DNA of 64,000 nt from Halorubrum depositum (GTDB lineage Archaea > Halobacteriota > Halobacteria > Halobacteriales > Haloferacaceae), in the NCBI RefSeq assembly GCF_007671725.1, contig NZ_VCNM01000001.1, positions 1,302,001-1,366,000 of the forward strand. Reading direction: 5' to 3'. The position numbers were made by a program, and so were the translations under genes. Positions within the stretch are counted from its first letter, which is position 1. Each line of letters begins with the position of its first letter. Shown here one piece after another: positions 1 to 9,020 of the stretch. Below the pieces are notes generated by a model. The model searched no databases and had not been told where the DNA came from. It saw only the letters and a list, made by a program, of their open reading frames with translations.

Positions 1-252
1 CTGTACGTCGGACTGCTCGTGCTGCTCGGCGCAGTGACGATCATCTACGGGCTGAACTACCCGTTCAAGATGCGCCCCGGACGGAAGCTCGGCGCGCGGG
101 CCCTGCTCGCGACGCTCGGCGTCCTCATCATGACGTACCCGAGCGACGTCGCGAAGATCGCCGGGATCGCCGTCTTCGCCGCCGTCTTCGTGGCCGAGAA
201 GGTGATGATCCGCGGTCTCAAGCTGCCGTTCGGCAGGGGGGCGAGCCAATGA
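1..252 (+). CDS. Membrane protein, C-terminal part (5' end outside window)
   Basis: The reading frame is already open at base 1, so the true start lies upstream. The visible 83 residues hold two or three hydrophobic stretches (about residues 3-16, 29-44 and 47-60) separated by short basic loops such as KMRPGRK, as in a small integral membrane protein. It ends in a basic tail. Its TGA overlaps the ATG of the next gene in an ATGA junction, so the two are almost certainly co-transcribed and translationally coupled. I do not recognise the family, and no catalytic motif is visible. Confidence 0.6.
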   Translation: MYVGLLVLLGAVTIIYGLNYPFKMRPGRKLGARALLATLGVLIMTYPSDVAKIAGIAVFAAVFVAEKVMIRGLKLPFGRGASQ

Positions 253-482
253 GCGACGACGACTCTCCCGAGGCGGTCGCCGAGCAGTCCGCACAGCAGG
301 CCGGCGGTCTCGGGGAGATCATCCCGGAGCCGCTGATGCCGGTGTGGAACCGGGTCGAGAAGGTGCAGGCGTTCCGCCGGACCCACGGCGAGAAGTACGT
401 CGGCGCCCTCGAGCTGCTCACCGCGCTCGCGCTCACGGCCGGCTACGTCTGGTGGCTGCTCATCTTCCTCGAACTGCTGTGA
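249..482 (+). CDS. Small single-pass membrane protein, unknown
   Basis: This 77-residue protein has an acidic N-terminus, a middle segment rich in charged residues (WNRVEKVQAFRRTHGEKY), and one C-terminal transmembrane helix (about residues 55-77, ending WWLLIFLELL). The start ATG overlaps the stop of the preceding membrane-protein gene by four bases, which fixes the start and indicates an operon. The arrangement suggests the two small membrane proteins work as a pair. I do not recognise the family, so no function is proposed. Confidence 0.6.
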   Translation: MSDDDSPEAVAEQSAQQAGGLGEIIPEPLMPVWNRVEKVQAFRRTHGEKYVGALELLTALALTAGYVWWLLIFLELL

Positions 483-518
483 ACGGGCGCGCGACGTAGC
501 GCCCCTCCGAACGCTTTT

Positions 519-1991
519 TTACTCGAACCACTCGGCCGCGCGCTCGACGTCCTGCGGGATGTGGTACTCCCGCTCGCAGACGTCGTCGAGGTACGAGCGC
601 AGCTCGGGCGCGAATTCGGGGTGCGCGCAGCGCTCGATTATCAGCTCCGCGCGCTCGACCGGCGAGAGCCCGCGCACGTCGGCGACGCCCTGCTCGGTGA
701 CGAAGACGTCGACGTCGTGTTCCGTGTGGTCGACGTGGAACGTCTGCGGGACGACCCGCGAGACCGCGCCGTCGTCGAGCGCGGAGGGGAGCGCACACAC
801 CGTGATCAGCGAGTTCCGGTTGAAGTCGGCCGAGCCGCCGACGCCGTTTATCATGCGCTCGCCGCGGACGTGCGTGGAGTTGACGTTGCCGTAGAGGTCG
901 AACTCGATGGCGCTGTTGACGCCGACCACGCCGAACTGGTCGATGAGCCCCGGGTGGTTGGAGACGTCGGCCGGCCGGAGCACCACGTCCTCGGCGTAGC
1001 GCTCGACGTCCTCGAAGAGGCGCTGTTGGCCCTCGTCGGTGAGCGCGAGCGACGTCGCGCTCGCGGCTTCCAGCCCGCCGGCGTCGAGCATGTCGAAGAG
1101 GCCGTCCTGGATGAGCTCGCCGAAGTACACCACCTCGCGGTCGCCGAAGTCGAGCGCCTGGAGCTCGCCCATCAGGGCGTTGCCGAGCGAGCCGACGCCG
1201 AACTGGAGGTGGACCGCGTCGTCGAAGACGGGGGACCGCTCCAGCTCCTCGCGGAGGAACGAGCCGAGGTTGGCGGCGATCGCGAGGTCGTCGTCGGTCG
1301 GGTCCCGGAAGGTGTACGTCGAGTCGGGGATCTCCGTCTCGACGACGCCCGCGAGCTTCTCGGGGTCGAACTCGACGTGTGGGGTGCCGATTCGCTCTCC
1401 GGGGTCGGAGAGGGGGATCGGTCCGCGGTCCGGCGGCGCGTCCGGTCGGTACACGTCGTGGAGCGCCTGCAGTTCGAGCGGCTGGTGGCGGTTTAATTCG
1501 ACGTACAGCTCGTCGGCGGCCTCGACGAAGGCGGGCACCTGCCCGAGCGACGTGGAGGGAACGAACCAGTCCTCGCCGACCGCGACCGCCTCGACGACGG
1601 CGACGTCGGGGTCGACGAGCCCGCCGTACTGGACCTCGTCGCCGATCGAGGAGGCGTTGCGGTCGCTGAAGGCGATCTCGCGGGCGTCGGTCTTCTCGCG
1701 GGCGACCCGCGACGACTGGTAGGAGAACCGGCGCTCGACGGCCCCGGAGCCGACGAGATCGACGTCGATCTCGTCGCCGACCTTCCCGCTGGCGACCAGC
1801 GTGAGCGACAGGTCGCGGGGCGACTCCGCCAGCGCGAGCGGGATCGCCTTCGGGTAGCCGACGCTGCCGAAGCCGCTCGTGAGCACCGTCGCGTCGGCGT
1901 CGATCGCGGCGGCCGCCGTCTCCGCGTCGACGAGCGGGACGTCGCCGTGGAGCCGGCGCTCGACCGGCAGTCGGTCGGGTCCGCGGCTCAT
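519..1991 (-). CDS. Acetyl-CoA hydrolase/transferase family protein
   Basis: The 490-residue protein matches the class I CoA-transferase fold of the acetyl-CoA hydrolase/succinyl-CoA:acetate CoA-transferase family and has the family's usual length. Two Rossmann-like halves are visible. The second carries the glycine-rich FGVGSLGNALMGEL and then VVYFGELIQDG, where Glu292 sits at the position of the glutamate that forms the glutamyl-CoA intermediate. The C-terminal half includes GVNSAIEFDLYGNVNS and the HVRGERMINGVGGS loop. Such enzymes move CoA between short-chain acids (acetate, succinate, propionate) or hydrolyse acetyl-CoA; the substrate cannot be read from sequence. It stands alone on this strand. 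Confidence 0.85.
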   Translation of the reverse strand: MSRGPDRLPVERRLHGDVPLVDAETAAAAIDADATVLTSGFGSVGYPKAIPLALAESPRDLSLTLVASGKVGDEIDVDLVGSGAVERRFSYQSSRVAREKTDAREIAFSDRNASSIGDEVQYGGLVDPDVAVVEAVAVGEDWFVPSTSLGQVPAFVEAADELYVELNRHQPLELQALHDVYRPDAPPDRGPIPLSDPGERIGTPHVEFDPEKLAGVVETEIPDSTYTFRDPTDDDLAIAANLGSFLREELERSPVFDDAVHLQFGVGSLGNALMGELQALDFGDREVVYFGELIQDGLFDMLDAGGLEAASATSLALTDEGQQRLFEDVERYAEDVVLRPADVSNHPGLIDQFGVVGVNSAIEFDLYGNVNSTHVRGERMINGVGGSADFNRNSLITVCALPSALDDGAVSRVVPQTFHVDHTEHDVDVFVTEQGVADVRGLSPVERAELIIERCAHPEFAPELRSYLDDVCEREYHIPQDVERAAEWFE

Positions 1992-2205
1992 CGGTCGCCT
2001 CGGTCCGGGCGGGTGAAGCGTTCGCGAGTGGCGGGACGCTCGTGAGGAGCGATGCGACCGTCGATGACGGCCCGAGCGGGGCCGCCGCGAGTCGGGGGAG
2101 ACGCGTTGGGTGTCATGGTCCTGAAAGCGGGACGCGCCGCGCGGAAGCGACGATTCCGTCGGCGGCGTCCGGCGAGTGGTGGTCCCAACGTCGGACGGCC
2201 GGGAC

Positions 2206-3414
2206 TTAAACCGTCACCTTCGCTGCGAGCCGCTCCGCGATGTGCTCCCCGAACGGTAGCGAGGAGGTGAGCCCGGGGGAGACGGCGTTGAGGACGTGGA
2301 CGGCGTCCTCGCGTTCGACGAACAGCGGGTCTTTCACCAGCTCGCCGTCGTCGCTCACGAGCTGCGCGCGGATCCCGGCGTAGCTCTTCTGTAAGTCCTC
2401 GGCGCGCACGTCGGGCACGAGCTTCTGGGAGGCCGCCGCGAACTTCTCCTTGCGATACGACTTGTTCAGCTCCGCCCACGCGACCGAGAGCATCAGCGGC
2501 GAGGAGAGCAGCCGCCGGAAGCCGCCGTAGGTGAGCGTCTCGAGCAGCTCGCGGGGGTCGACGTCGGTGTTGTCGTACGCCTCGCGACCGAACGCGAGCA
2601 CCGCGTTCGGGCCGACGATCACCTTGCCGTCGGTGCGGCGGGTGTAGTGGACGCCGAGGAAGGGGAGCTCCGGGTTCGGCGTCGGGTAGATCATCGTCTC
2701 GCAGAGCTCGGCGCGCTCGGGGCGCACCTCGTAGTACTCGCCGCGGAACGGGACCACCTGGTACTCCTCGCCGACGCCGACCTGATGGGCCAGCGTGTCG
2801 GCGTGGAGCCCCGCGGCGTTGACCAGGTACGGGACCTCGAACCGGCCGTTACTCGTGTCGAGTCGGTACCCCTCGGCCGCCTCCTCGATCCGCGAGACCT
2901 CGTAGCCCGTGTAAATAGTGACCCCGAGCTCCCGGGCCTCGCGGGCGAGCGCGTAGACGTACTGCTCGGAGTCGACGGAGGCGGCCTCCGGAGCGTGGAG
3001 CGCGGCCTGTCCCTCGGCGTGCGGCTCGTGCGCGCGGATCGCCTCGCGGGAGTCGAGCAGCTCGTAGGCGACGCCGTTGGCCTCGGCCTGCTCGGCGAGG
3101 TCGTCGAGCCGCGCCTCCTCCTCGTCGTCCGTCGCGACGACGAGGACGCCCAGCTCCTCGCAGGGGACGTCGTGCTCCTCGCAGTAGGCCTTCATCCGGG
3201 CGGTCCCCTCGGTGGCGAACCGCGCCTTCTTCGAGTCCGGCGGGTAGTTGAACCCGGGGTGGAGCACCCCGGAGTTCCGGCCGCTCTGGTGCGAGGCGAG
3301 GTGGTGCTCCTTCTCTAAGACGGCGACGTCGAGGTCGGTGCGCTCGGCGAGGTGTTTGGCGACCGACAGCCCGACGCAGCCGCCGCCGACGATGGCGACG
3401 TCGTGGCGCATCAT
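2206..3414 (-). CDS. lhgO: FAD-dependent oxidoreductase, LhgO-like (L-2-hydroxyglutarate oxidase family)
   Basis: The protein (402 aa) opens with the dinucleotide-binding motif VAIVGGGCVGLSVAKHL, then the FAD-binding EKEHHLASHQSGRNSGVLH. The last part matches the DAO/L-2-hydroxyglutarate oxidase group (YAGIRAQL, VLNAVSPGLTSSLPFGEHI). It would oxidise a 2-hydroxy acid, most likely L-2-hydroxyglutarate, with FAD. The start is at the first of two adjacent ATGs. A TATA-like CCTATATCC lies about 32 bases upstream, so the transcript would be almost leaderless. The frame stays open for 870 bases further upstream, but that stretch is antisense to the next gene and lacks family similarity. Substrate assignment is by family only. 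Confidence 0.8.
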   Translation of the reverse strand: MMRHDVAIVGGGCVGLSVAKHLAERTDLDVAVLEKEHHLASHQSGRNSGVLHPGFNYPPDSKKARFATEGTARMKAYCEEHDVPCEELGVLVVATDDEEEARLDDLAEQAEANGVAYELLDSREAIRAHEPHAEGQAALHAPEAASVDSEQYVYALAREARELGVTIYTGYEVSRIEEAAEGYRLDTSNGRFEVPYLVNAAGLHADTLAHQVGVGEEYQVVPFRGEYYEVRPERAELCETMIYPTPNPELPFLGVHYTRRTDGKVIVGPNAVLAFGREAYDNTDVDPRELLETLTYGGFRRLLSSPLMLSVAWAELNKSYRKEKFAAASQKLVPDVRAEDLQKSYAGIRAQLVSDDGELVKDPLFVEREDAVHVLNAVSPGLTSSLPFGEHIAERLAAKVTV

Positions 3415-3564
3415 TTGGTGTCCGACGGATCCGGAGGCGGTGGGATATAGGTGCCGTTCGGGGCATACCGGAACGGGTTCGAGGCCCCGTTCGCGACCGG
3501 TCCCGCCGCGACCCGTCGAGGCCACGGTAACGCCTATGTCGCTGCCCGCCCGTGATACCGACGA

Positions 3565-4212
3565 ATGACCGACACGGACGGCGGCCGTCGGAACAAGGTG
3601 GCGCGCCTCCTCGACGAGTACGACCTGGACGGCGTCGGCGACGAGCTGGAGGCGCGGTGGACGGCGACCGGCGACGACCACACGAGCCTGCGCGACCTCG
3701 CCGCCGAGTTCAACCGCAGGCTCGTCGAGGCCCGACTCGACGAGACCGGAGTGCGGCTGTCGGCGCGGGAGCTGGACGCGGTGGTGCGGTCGCTGACGGG
3801 CGACGACGTCGCCGTAGCCGACCGGACGCAGCTCCGCCGCCGGCTCGAACGCGAGGGCGTCGACGTCGACGCGCTCGACTGCGACGTGGTCACGTATCAG
3901 GCCGTCCGGAGCTACCTCCGGGACCACCGCGGCGCGGAGTACGAGCGCGACGGCGGCGACCGCGCGACGACCGCGGCCCGGGCGATCGGGAAGCTCCGCG
4001 GCCGGCTGGTCTCGGTCGCGGAGTCGAAGCTCCGGGGGCTCCGGAAGACCTCGGCGCTCACGCTCGGTGAGTTCCGGGTGCTGGTCGACGTGAGCGTGCT
4101 GTGTACGGACTGCGGCTCGCGGTACGGCGTCGCCGACCTGCTCTCGTCGGGCGGGTGCGACTGCGAGGCGTCGGAGTCGGCGGAAGTGGAGCCGCCGGAA
4201 CCGGAGGAGTAG
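3565..4212 (+). CDS. rdfA: Probable rod-determining factor RdfA family protein
   Basis: The 215-residue protein begins GGRRNKVARLLDEYDLDGVG and continues through ELEARWT, SLRDLAAEFNRRL and a region ending YQAVRSYL. This resembles the haloarchaeal RdfA family, members of which are needed for rod shape in Haloferax volcanii. The C-terminal part holds a four-cysteine ribbon (CTDCGS...GGCDC, about residues 177-198) and an acidic tail. A TATA-like CCTATG lies about 30 bases before the ATG, fitting a leaderless transcript. Its role would be in switching between disk and rod cell shape, probably as a regulator rather than a filament. Family assignment is from memory of the N-terminal pattern. Confidence 0.65.
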   Translation: MTDTDGGRRNKVARLLDEYDLDGVGDELEARWTATGDDHTSLRDLAAEFNRRLVEARLDETGVRLSARELDAVVRSLTGDDVAVADRTQLRRRLEREGVDVDALDCDVVTYQAVRSYLRDHRGAEYERDGGDRATTAARAIGKLRGRLVSVAESKLRGLRKTSALTLGEFRVLVDVSVLCTDCGSRYGVADLLSSGGCDCEASESAEVEPPEPEE

Positions 4213-4222
4213 CTCGGCGGCG

Positions 4223-5530
4223 CTACAGGTCGTACTGCTCGCGGACCAGCCCGTCGAGGCCGCGCTCCTCCAGCACGTCAAGCGGCGCGAGCATGTCGAG
4301 CTGGACGACGCCCGGGAGCCGCCCGATCTGGACGCCGCCGGTGAACGTGCAGCGCCCGCGGACCTCGCCCTCGCTCATGTCGAGGAGCTTCGTCGCGCGG
4401 TCGAAGGCGTTCTGCGTGGCGTCGTTGACCGTGGCGCCGGAGCCGACCACCTGGATCGGCGCCATCTCCGTCTCCGTCTCGACGCCGTGTTCGGCCCCGA
4501 GCTCGCGGCCGGCCTCGCGCTCCGCCTCGGTGTACGGCGCGCTGATGAAGGGGAGGTCCTCCTCGTTCGGGAGCAGCACGGGGCCGTCGAGTTCGAGCCC
4601 CTCGATCACCTCGACGTCCATGGTGACGGTGCCGCTCACGTCGGTGGTGTGGAGGGAGAGCTCGCCGTCCCCCTGGTTCGCGTGGAGGTCGCCGACGTAG
4701 ATCCCCGCGCCGTCGACGTCGACGGGGCAGATCAGCGTGGCGCCCGGGCGGACCTCGGGGATGTCCATGTGGCCGTCGGTGCGCTTCTCGAGGTCTTCTT
4801 CGGTCTCGACCCCGTAGTCGTGGTCGGCCCCGATGAGGCTCTGCCCGAAGTCGCCGGCGTTGTGGGAGTCGGGCATCGTCACCGACGGCGTCGTCCCGAT
4901 GTTGCCGATAAAGGGCCGGAGGCGACCGAGCGTGCCGGGCATCCCGTCGGGCTCGTACAGCAGGATCGGGTGTTGCCGGGAGTTCTCGGGGATGTCCATC
5001 ACCTCGTCGGCGTCGGTCGCGAGCTCGTGGGCGCCCTCCTTATCGAGCGTGACGCCGACCGCGTTCTCGTGGTCGAACGCGACGGTGTAGCCGTACTCGA
5101 AGCCGAACGAGGAGGCGTTGGCGCCGCAGTCGGCACAGCGGATCGCGTCCTCGCCGGTGCCCTCGACGACCGAGTCGGGCCAGGTCGTCCCGCACTCCGG
5201 GCAGCGGTGGTCGACGAACGGGTCGTCGCGGAACGCCTCCTCGCGCTCGGCCATCGACCCCGTGCTCGTCGCCATGCTCGTCACCTCCACGTCGCGGATG
5301 CGGATCGCGACGGCGTCGCCGACCTCGGCGCCCTCGACGCGGATCGGGCGCGTCACCTCGTGGCCGCCCCGGAACGAGGGGGTGACCATCGGTCCCCAAC
5401 ACCCGGGGGGCGTGTACGTCCGTATCGTCCCGCCGTCGGCGACGGTCCCGGCCCACTCCTGGTCGGGACCGACCAGCCCGAGCGTGTACTGGTCGACGTA
5501 CAGCTCCTCTTCGATCTCTTGCTGTGACAT
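4223..5530 (-). CDS. Acetamidase/formamidase family protein with zinc-ribbon insert
   Basis: The 435-residue protein fits the acetamidase/formamidase (FmdA_AmdA) family: TPPGCWGPMVTPSF near the N-terminus, IGTTPSVTMPDSHNAGDFG and VDGAGIYVGDLHANQGDGE in the core. It would hydrolyse a short amide to ammonia and a carboxylate in the cytoplasm. An insert of about 35 residues carries two CxxC pairs (CPECGTTW and CADCGANA), which looks like a zinc ribbon. The start is MSQQEIEEE: a TATA-like GCGTTATTTC lies 25-30 bases upstream, and the in-frame codons further up would fall before the transcript start. Convergent with the rdfA-like gene, 10 bases apart. Confidence 0.85.
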   Translation of the reverse strand: MSQQEIEEELYVDQYTLGLVGPDQEWAGTVADGGTIRTYTPPGCWGPMVTPSFRGGHEVTRPIRVEGAEVGDAVAIRIRDVEVTSMATSTGSMAEREEAFRDDPFVDHRCPECGTTWPDSVVEGTGEDAIRCADCGANASSFGFEYGYTVAFDHENAVGVTLDKEGAHELATDADEVMDIPENSRQHPILLYEPDGMPGTLGRLRPFIGNIGTTPSVTMPDSHNAGDFGQSLIGADHDYGVETEEDLEKRTDGHMDIPEVRPGATLICPVDVDGAGIYVGDLHANQGDGELSLHTTDVSGTVTMDVEVIEGLELDGPVLLPNEEDLPFISAPYTEAEREAGRELGAEHGVETETEMAPIQVVGSGATVNDATQNAFDRATKLLDMSEGEVRGRCTFTGGVQIGRLPGVVQLDMLAPLDVLEERGLDGLVREQYDL

Positions 5531-5926
5531 AACACACCAGGGTACGTGACACACCGAAATAACGCTACTGCTCGCGGAACCGCGGCGGCGGTCGCGCGGA
5601 GAGAGAACGTTTCAAAACGGATAGCAAACGGGAGAATAGTCATTCCGAGACACAAAACGTCGGCGGCCCGGGATCCGAACGAGAATCTGAGCCGTACCGC
5701 CCGCTCGACGCGGTTAAAATGGGTTTCGGAGCGCTATTTTCGGCGAGATCGACGATGACCGGTGTGAGTCGGAGACACGAGCGTACGCGGGCCACGGCCT
5801 GGCAGAAGCGGCGTTCTCACCGAAACCGAGATGACGGCTGAGCTTTCGATTTCGAACAATGGTACAATTCGAAGAATACTCGAATGTCTTACGAATATCG
5901 GCGTCGGGGTCTGCGTGATGGCCCGA
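5531..5926. other. Intergenic region, no gene seen
   Basis: This stretch of about 400 bases separates the acetamidase promoter from the end of the pyrG-guaA operon. It holds the TATA-like element of the acetamidase gene near 5555. Around 5851-5873 the six bases TTCGAA occur twice, 11 bases apart, which may form a weak stem. Short open frames here lack haloarchaeal codon bias and a promoter. I see no RNA gene. Confidence 0.5.
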
Positions 5927-6313
5927 CTACGCCGCGCGGTCGGCGGCGCCGTCGACCAGCTCCTCGGCGACGGTCGCGGCGTCCATCAGGGCCGGGTCGA
6001 CAGCGAGGTCGGCGACGGTCGCGACGAACGCCGGCAGCGACCGCTCGGCGTACGTCACGACGAGGACGGACGGCTGCAGCTCCTTGGCGATCGGGATGCC
6101 GGTCGCCTCCTCGACGTCGGTGAGGACGAAGTAGTCGGCGTCGGCGATCCCGGCGTCGGAGAGCGCGTCGGCGGTGACGAGCCCCTCGATCCGGCGGACC
6201 TCGACGCCGAGGGCGGCGAGCTCCTCGCCGAGGCCGTGCTCGTCGGGGCCGGCGACGACGGCGATTTCGCCCTCGGCGCGACCGCCGTCGGGGCGAGCGG
6301 ATTCGCCCGCCAT
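5927..6313 (-). CDS. Conserved small protein downstream of guaA, Rossmann-like, function unknown
   Basis: The 128-residue protein starts [11 protein letters not shown]. Its pattern of short beta strands and helices (EIAVVAGPDEHGLGEELAAL, DYFVLTDVEEATGI, PSVLVVTYAE) resembles half a Rossmann fold, somewhat like TrkA-N/RCK nucleotide-binding domains. The start ATG overlaps the guaA stop in a TGATG junction, which fixes the start. That makes it the third gene of pyrG-guaA-this gene, all on one strand. The location suggests a link with purine or pyrimidine nucleotide synthesis. It is not a glutaminase: no class I amidotransferase Cys-His-Glu signature is present. Confidence 0.65.
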   Translation of the reverse strand: MAGESARPDGGRAEGEIAVVAGPDEHGLGEELAALGVEVRRIEGLVTADALSDAGIADADYFVLTDVEEATGIPIAKELQPSVLVVTYAERSLPAFVATVADLAVDPALMDAATVAEELVDGAADRAA

Positions 6314-7230
6314 CACTCGTACTCGATCGTCGCGGGCGGCTTGTGGGTCACGTCGTAGACGACGCGGGCGACGTTCTCGTTCTCGCCGGTGATCCGGCTC
6401 TGGATCCGCTGGAGCGTGCTCCAGTCGAGCTCCTGCGCCCGGGCGGTCATCCCGTCGCGGCTCTCGACCGAGCGCACGGCGACGACCCAGCCGTGGACGC
6501 GGTTGTCGCCCTTGACGCCGGTCGCCTTTCCGAGGACGGCGGCGAACGCCTGCCACGGGTCGTACTCCTCCAGCTCCTCCTCGACGACGTGGGTCGCCTC
6601 GCGGGCGACGGCGGCCTTCTCCGGCGTCACCTCGCCGACGATCCGGACGGCGAGGCCCGGGCCGGGGAACGGCATGCGCTCGGAGATGATCTCTTCGAGG
6701 CCGAGCTCGCGGGCGACCTCGCGGACCTCGTCCTTGTAGAGGTCGCGCACGGGCTCGACGATCCCCTCGAAGTCGACGACCTCGGGGAGCCCGCCGACGT
6801 TGTGGTGCGACTTGATGTTCCCCTCGGACTCGATGCGGTCCGGGTAGATCGTCCCCTGCACGAGGTAGTCGGCGTCGACGTCGCGGGCGACCGTCTCGAA
6901 CTCGTCGATGAACCCCTCGCCGATGACGTGGCGCTTCTCCTCGGGGTCGGTGACGCCCGCCAGCCGCTCGAAGAAGCGGTCCTGGGCCTCGATCACCCGC
7001 AGCGACTCCATGAACGAGAAGGTGTCTCGGATCTCCTCGGTCTCCCCTTTCCGCATCAGCCCCGTGTCGACGTAGACGGGGGTGAGCTGGTCGCCGACCG
7101 CCTCGTACGCGAGCGTCGCCGCGACCGAGGAGTCGACCCCGCCGGAGAGCGCGATCACGGCGTTCGCGTCGCCGATCGCCTCCCGGATCTCCGTAATCGC
7201 CTCGTCGATGAATGCCTCCGTCTCGACCAT
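6313..7230 (-). CDS. guaA: GMP synthase (glutamine-hydrolysing), subunit B
   Basis: The 305-residue protein is the ATP-pyrophosphatase subunit of the two-subunit archaeal GMP synthase, which converts XMP to GMP. The PP-loop [14 protein letters not shown] is at about residues 25-38. GMP synthase signatures follow: [31 protein letters not shown] and the C-terminal [20 protein letters not shown]. Archaeal enzymes split off the glutaminase as a separate subunit A, and no such gene is seen next to it here. The ATG directly abuts the pyrG stop with no gap, and its own stop overlaps the next small gene. The whole is therefore read as one operon from the pyrG promoter. Confidence 0.93.
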   Translation of the reverse strand: MVETEAFIDEAITEIREAIGDANAVIALSGGVDSSVAATLAYEAVGDQLTPVYVDTGLMRKGETEEIRDTFSFMESLRVIEAQDRFFERLAGVTDPEEKRHVIGEGFIDEFETVARDVDADYLVQGTIYPDRIESEGNIKSHHNVGGLPEVVDFEGIVEPVRDLYKDEVREVARELGLEEIISERMPFPGPGLAVRIVGEVTPEKAAVAREATHVVEEELEEYDPWQAFAAVLGKATGVKGDNRVHGWVVAVRSVESRDGMTARAQELDWSTLQRIQSRITGENENVARVVYDVTHKPPATIEYE

Positions 7231-8886
7231 CTATAGCCTCACGTCCGCGTTCCGCTCGGTTGTGTCCGTCGATCCCAGCGCCGCCTCGACGAGGGCGACG
7301 AACGGCGGGCTCGCGCGGTCCGGCCGCGACCGGAACTCGGGGTGTGCCTGCGTCCCGAAGAAGAACGGGTGGTCCGGGCGCTCCAAGATCTCCATCCGGT
7401 TGTCAGCCTTGCCGGAGAACGTCAGCCCGTCGGCCTCCAACCGGTCGATGTACTCGGGGTTCACCTCGTAGCGGTGGCGGTGGCGCTCCGTACAGGAGTC
7501 GGCGCCGTACACCCGCGCCGCGAGCGTGCCGGGCTCGATGTCGGTCTCGTGGGCGCCGAGCCGCATCGTCCCGCCCATGTCCTCCGTCTCGTACTGCTCG
7601 GGGAGCAGATCGATGACGGGGTGGGGGGTGTCGGGGTCGATCTCGGCGGAGTGGGCGCCCGCCAGCCCGAGGACGTTACGGGCGTGTTCGACGACCGCCA
7701 TCTGGAAGCCGAGACAGAGCCCGAGGAAGGGGACGCCGTTCTCGCGGGCGTACCGGACTGCCTCGATCTTCCCGTCGGTGCCGCGGGAGCCGAATCCGCC
7801 GGGGACGACGACCGCGTCCGCCGACGCCAGCCGCTCCTCATGGCGCTCGGTGGTCTCGTCGGCGTCGACCCACAGCACGTTCACCTCGGTCCCGGTCTGG
7901 ATCCCGGCGTGTTTCAGCGCCTCGTGGATCGACATGTACGCGTCTTCGAGGGCGTACTTCCCGACGAGCGCGACGTCGAGCTCGCGGTCGCGGTCGCGGG
8001 TGACTAGCTCGCGCCACTCCGTCGAGCGCTCGGCCTTCGGGAGCGCCTCCTCGGCGAGCCCGAGCCGCTCCATCACGTGTTCGTCTAACCCCTCGTCTTC
8101 CACCATCAACGGGACGTGGTAGATGTCCTCGACGTCGGGGTTCGAGAAGACGGCGTCCGTGGGGACGTCGCAGAATAAGGCGATCTTCTCTTTCGTCTCC
8201 GGGTCAAGCCGGTCCTCGGAGCGCCCGACCAAGATGTCCGGCTGGAGCCCGATCGAGCGCAGCTCCTTCACCGAGTGCTGGGTCGGCTTCGTCTTCTGCT
8301 CGCCGTTCTTCGAGTAGGGGACGAGCGTGACGTGGGTAAAGAGGATGTCCTCGTCGTCCTCCTCGTGGGCGAACTGGCGGAGCGCCTCCAGGAACGGCAT
8401 CGACTCGATGTCGCCGACCGTCCCGCCGATCTCGACGAGGCAGACGTCGGACCCTTCGGCGGCCTCCCGGATGCGACGCTTGATGTCGTCGGTGACGTGC
8501 GGGATGATCTGGACGGTCTTCCCGAGGTAGTCGCCGGCGCGCTCCCGCTCGATGACGTGCTGGTACGTCTTCCCCGTGGTGACGTTGTGGTCGAACGTCA
8601 TGTCGGTGCCGAGGAAGCGCTCGTAGTTGCCCAAGTCGAGGTCGACCTCGCCCCCGTCCTTCAACACGTACACCTCGCCGTGCTCGTACGGGTTCATCGT
8701 CCCGGCGTCGACGTTGAGATAGGGGTCCACCTTCACCGCGGTGACGTCGAAGCCCGCGTTCGCGAGGAGCCGCCCGGTGCTGGCGGCGGTGATCCCCTTC
8801 CCCAGCCCGGACATGACGCCGCCGGTGACGAACACGAACTTCCGACCCAATGACGGGTCGTACCCTGTGTCGGGATCCGTTGGCAT
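7231..8886 (-). CDS. pyrG: CTP synthase
   Basis: The 551-residue protein is full length for CTP synthase, which aminates UTP to CTP with glutamine and ATP. The N-terminal synthetase domain begins [16 protein letters not shown] (P-loop) and carries [20 protein letters not shown] and [14 protein letters not shown]. The C-terminal class I glutamine amidotransferase domain has the nucleophile elbow [16 protein letters not shown] and the His-Glu pair in [13 protein letters not shown]. It is the first gene of the pyrG-guaA operon. The promoter is weak to the eye: a GGTTTTGCC stretch about 28 bases upstream is the best TATA candidate. Confidence 0.96.
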   Translation of the reverse strand: MPTDPDTGYDPSLGRKFVFVTGGVMSGLGKGITAASTGRLLANAGFDVTAVKVDPYLNVDAGTMNPYEHGEVYVLKDGGEVDLDLGNYERFLGTDMTFDHNVTTGKTYQHVIERERAGDYLGKTVQIIPHVTDDIKRRIREAAEGSDVCLVEIGGTVGDIESMPFLEALRQFAHEEDDEDILFTHVTLVPYSKNGEQKTKPTQHSVKELRSIGLQPDILVGRSEDRLDPETKEKIALFCDVPTDAVFSNPDVEDIYHVPLMVEDEGLDEHVMERLGLAEEALPKAERSTEWRELVTRDRDRELDVALVGKYALEDAYMSIHEALKHAGIQTGTEVNVLWVDADETTERHEERLASADAVVVPGGFGSRGTDGKIEAVRYARENGVPFLGLCLGFQMAVVEHARNVLGLAGAHSAEIDPDTPHPVIDLLPEQYETEDMGGTMRLGAHETDIEPGTLAARVYGADSCTERHRHRYEVNPEYIDRLEADGLTFSGKADNRMEILERPDHPFFFGTQAHPEFRSRPDRASPPFVALVEAALGSTDTTERNADVRL

Positions 8887-9020
8887 ATCGACCGTCCGTC
8901 AGGGGCCGGCAAAACCGTTTCGGACCCTCCGTTTCGGGTGGGCGTTCGTTACGTTGTCGCGGCGCACCGACGGTCGCTGCCGGAAATCGGCCGCGAAGCC
9001 GAGACGGGGCACCGACCGCG

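Noticed and set aside
3415-4281. Upstream in-frame extension of the FAD oxidoreductase
   Set aside because: It is antisense to the rdfA-like gene, rich in Arg/Pro/His and lies before the likely TATA box; high G+C leaves such frames open by chance.
5831-5926. Short frame starting MTAELSISNNG with a helix-turn-helix look
   Set aside because: It soon runs antisense into the gene downstream of guaA, and no promoter or family pattern supports it.
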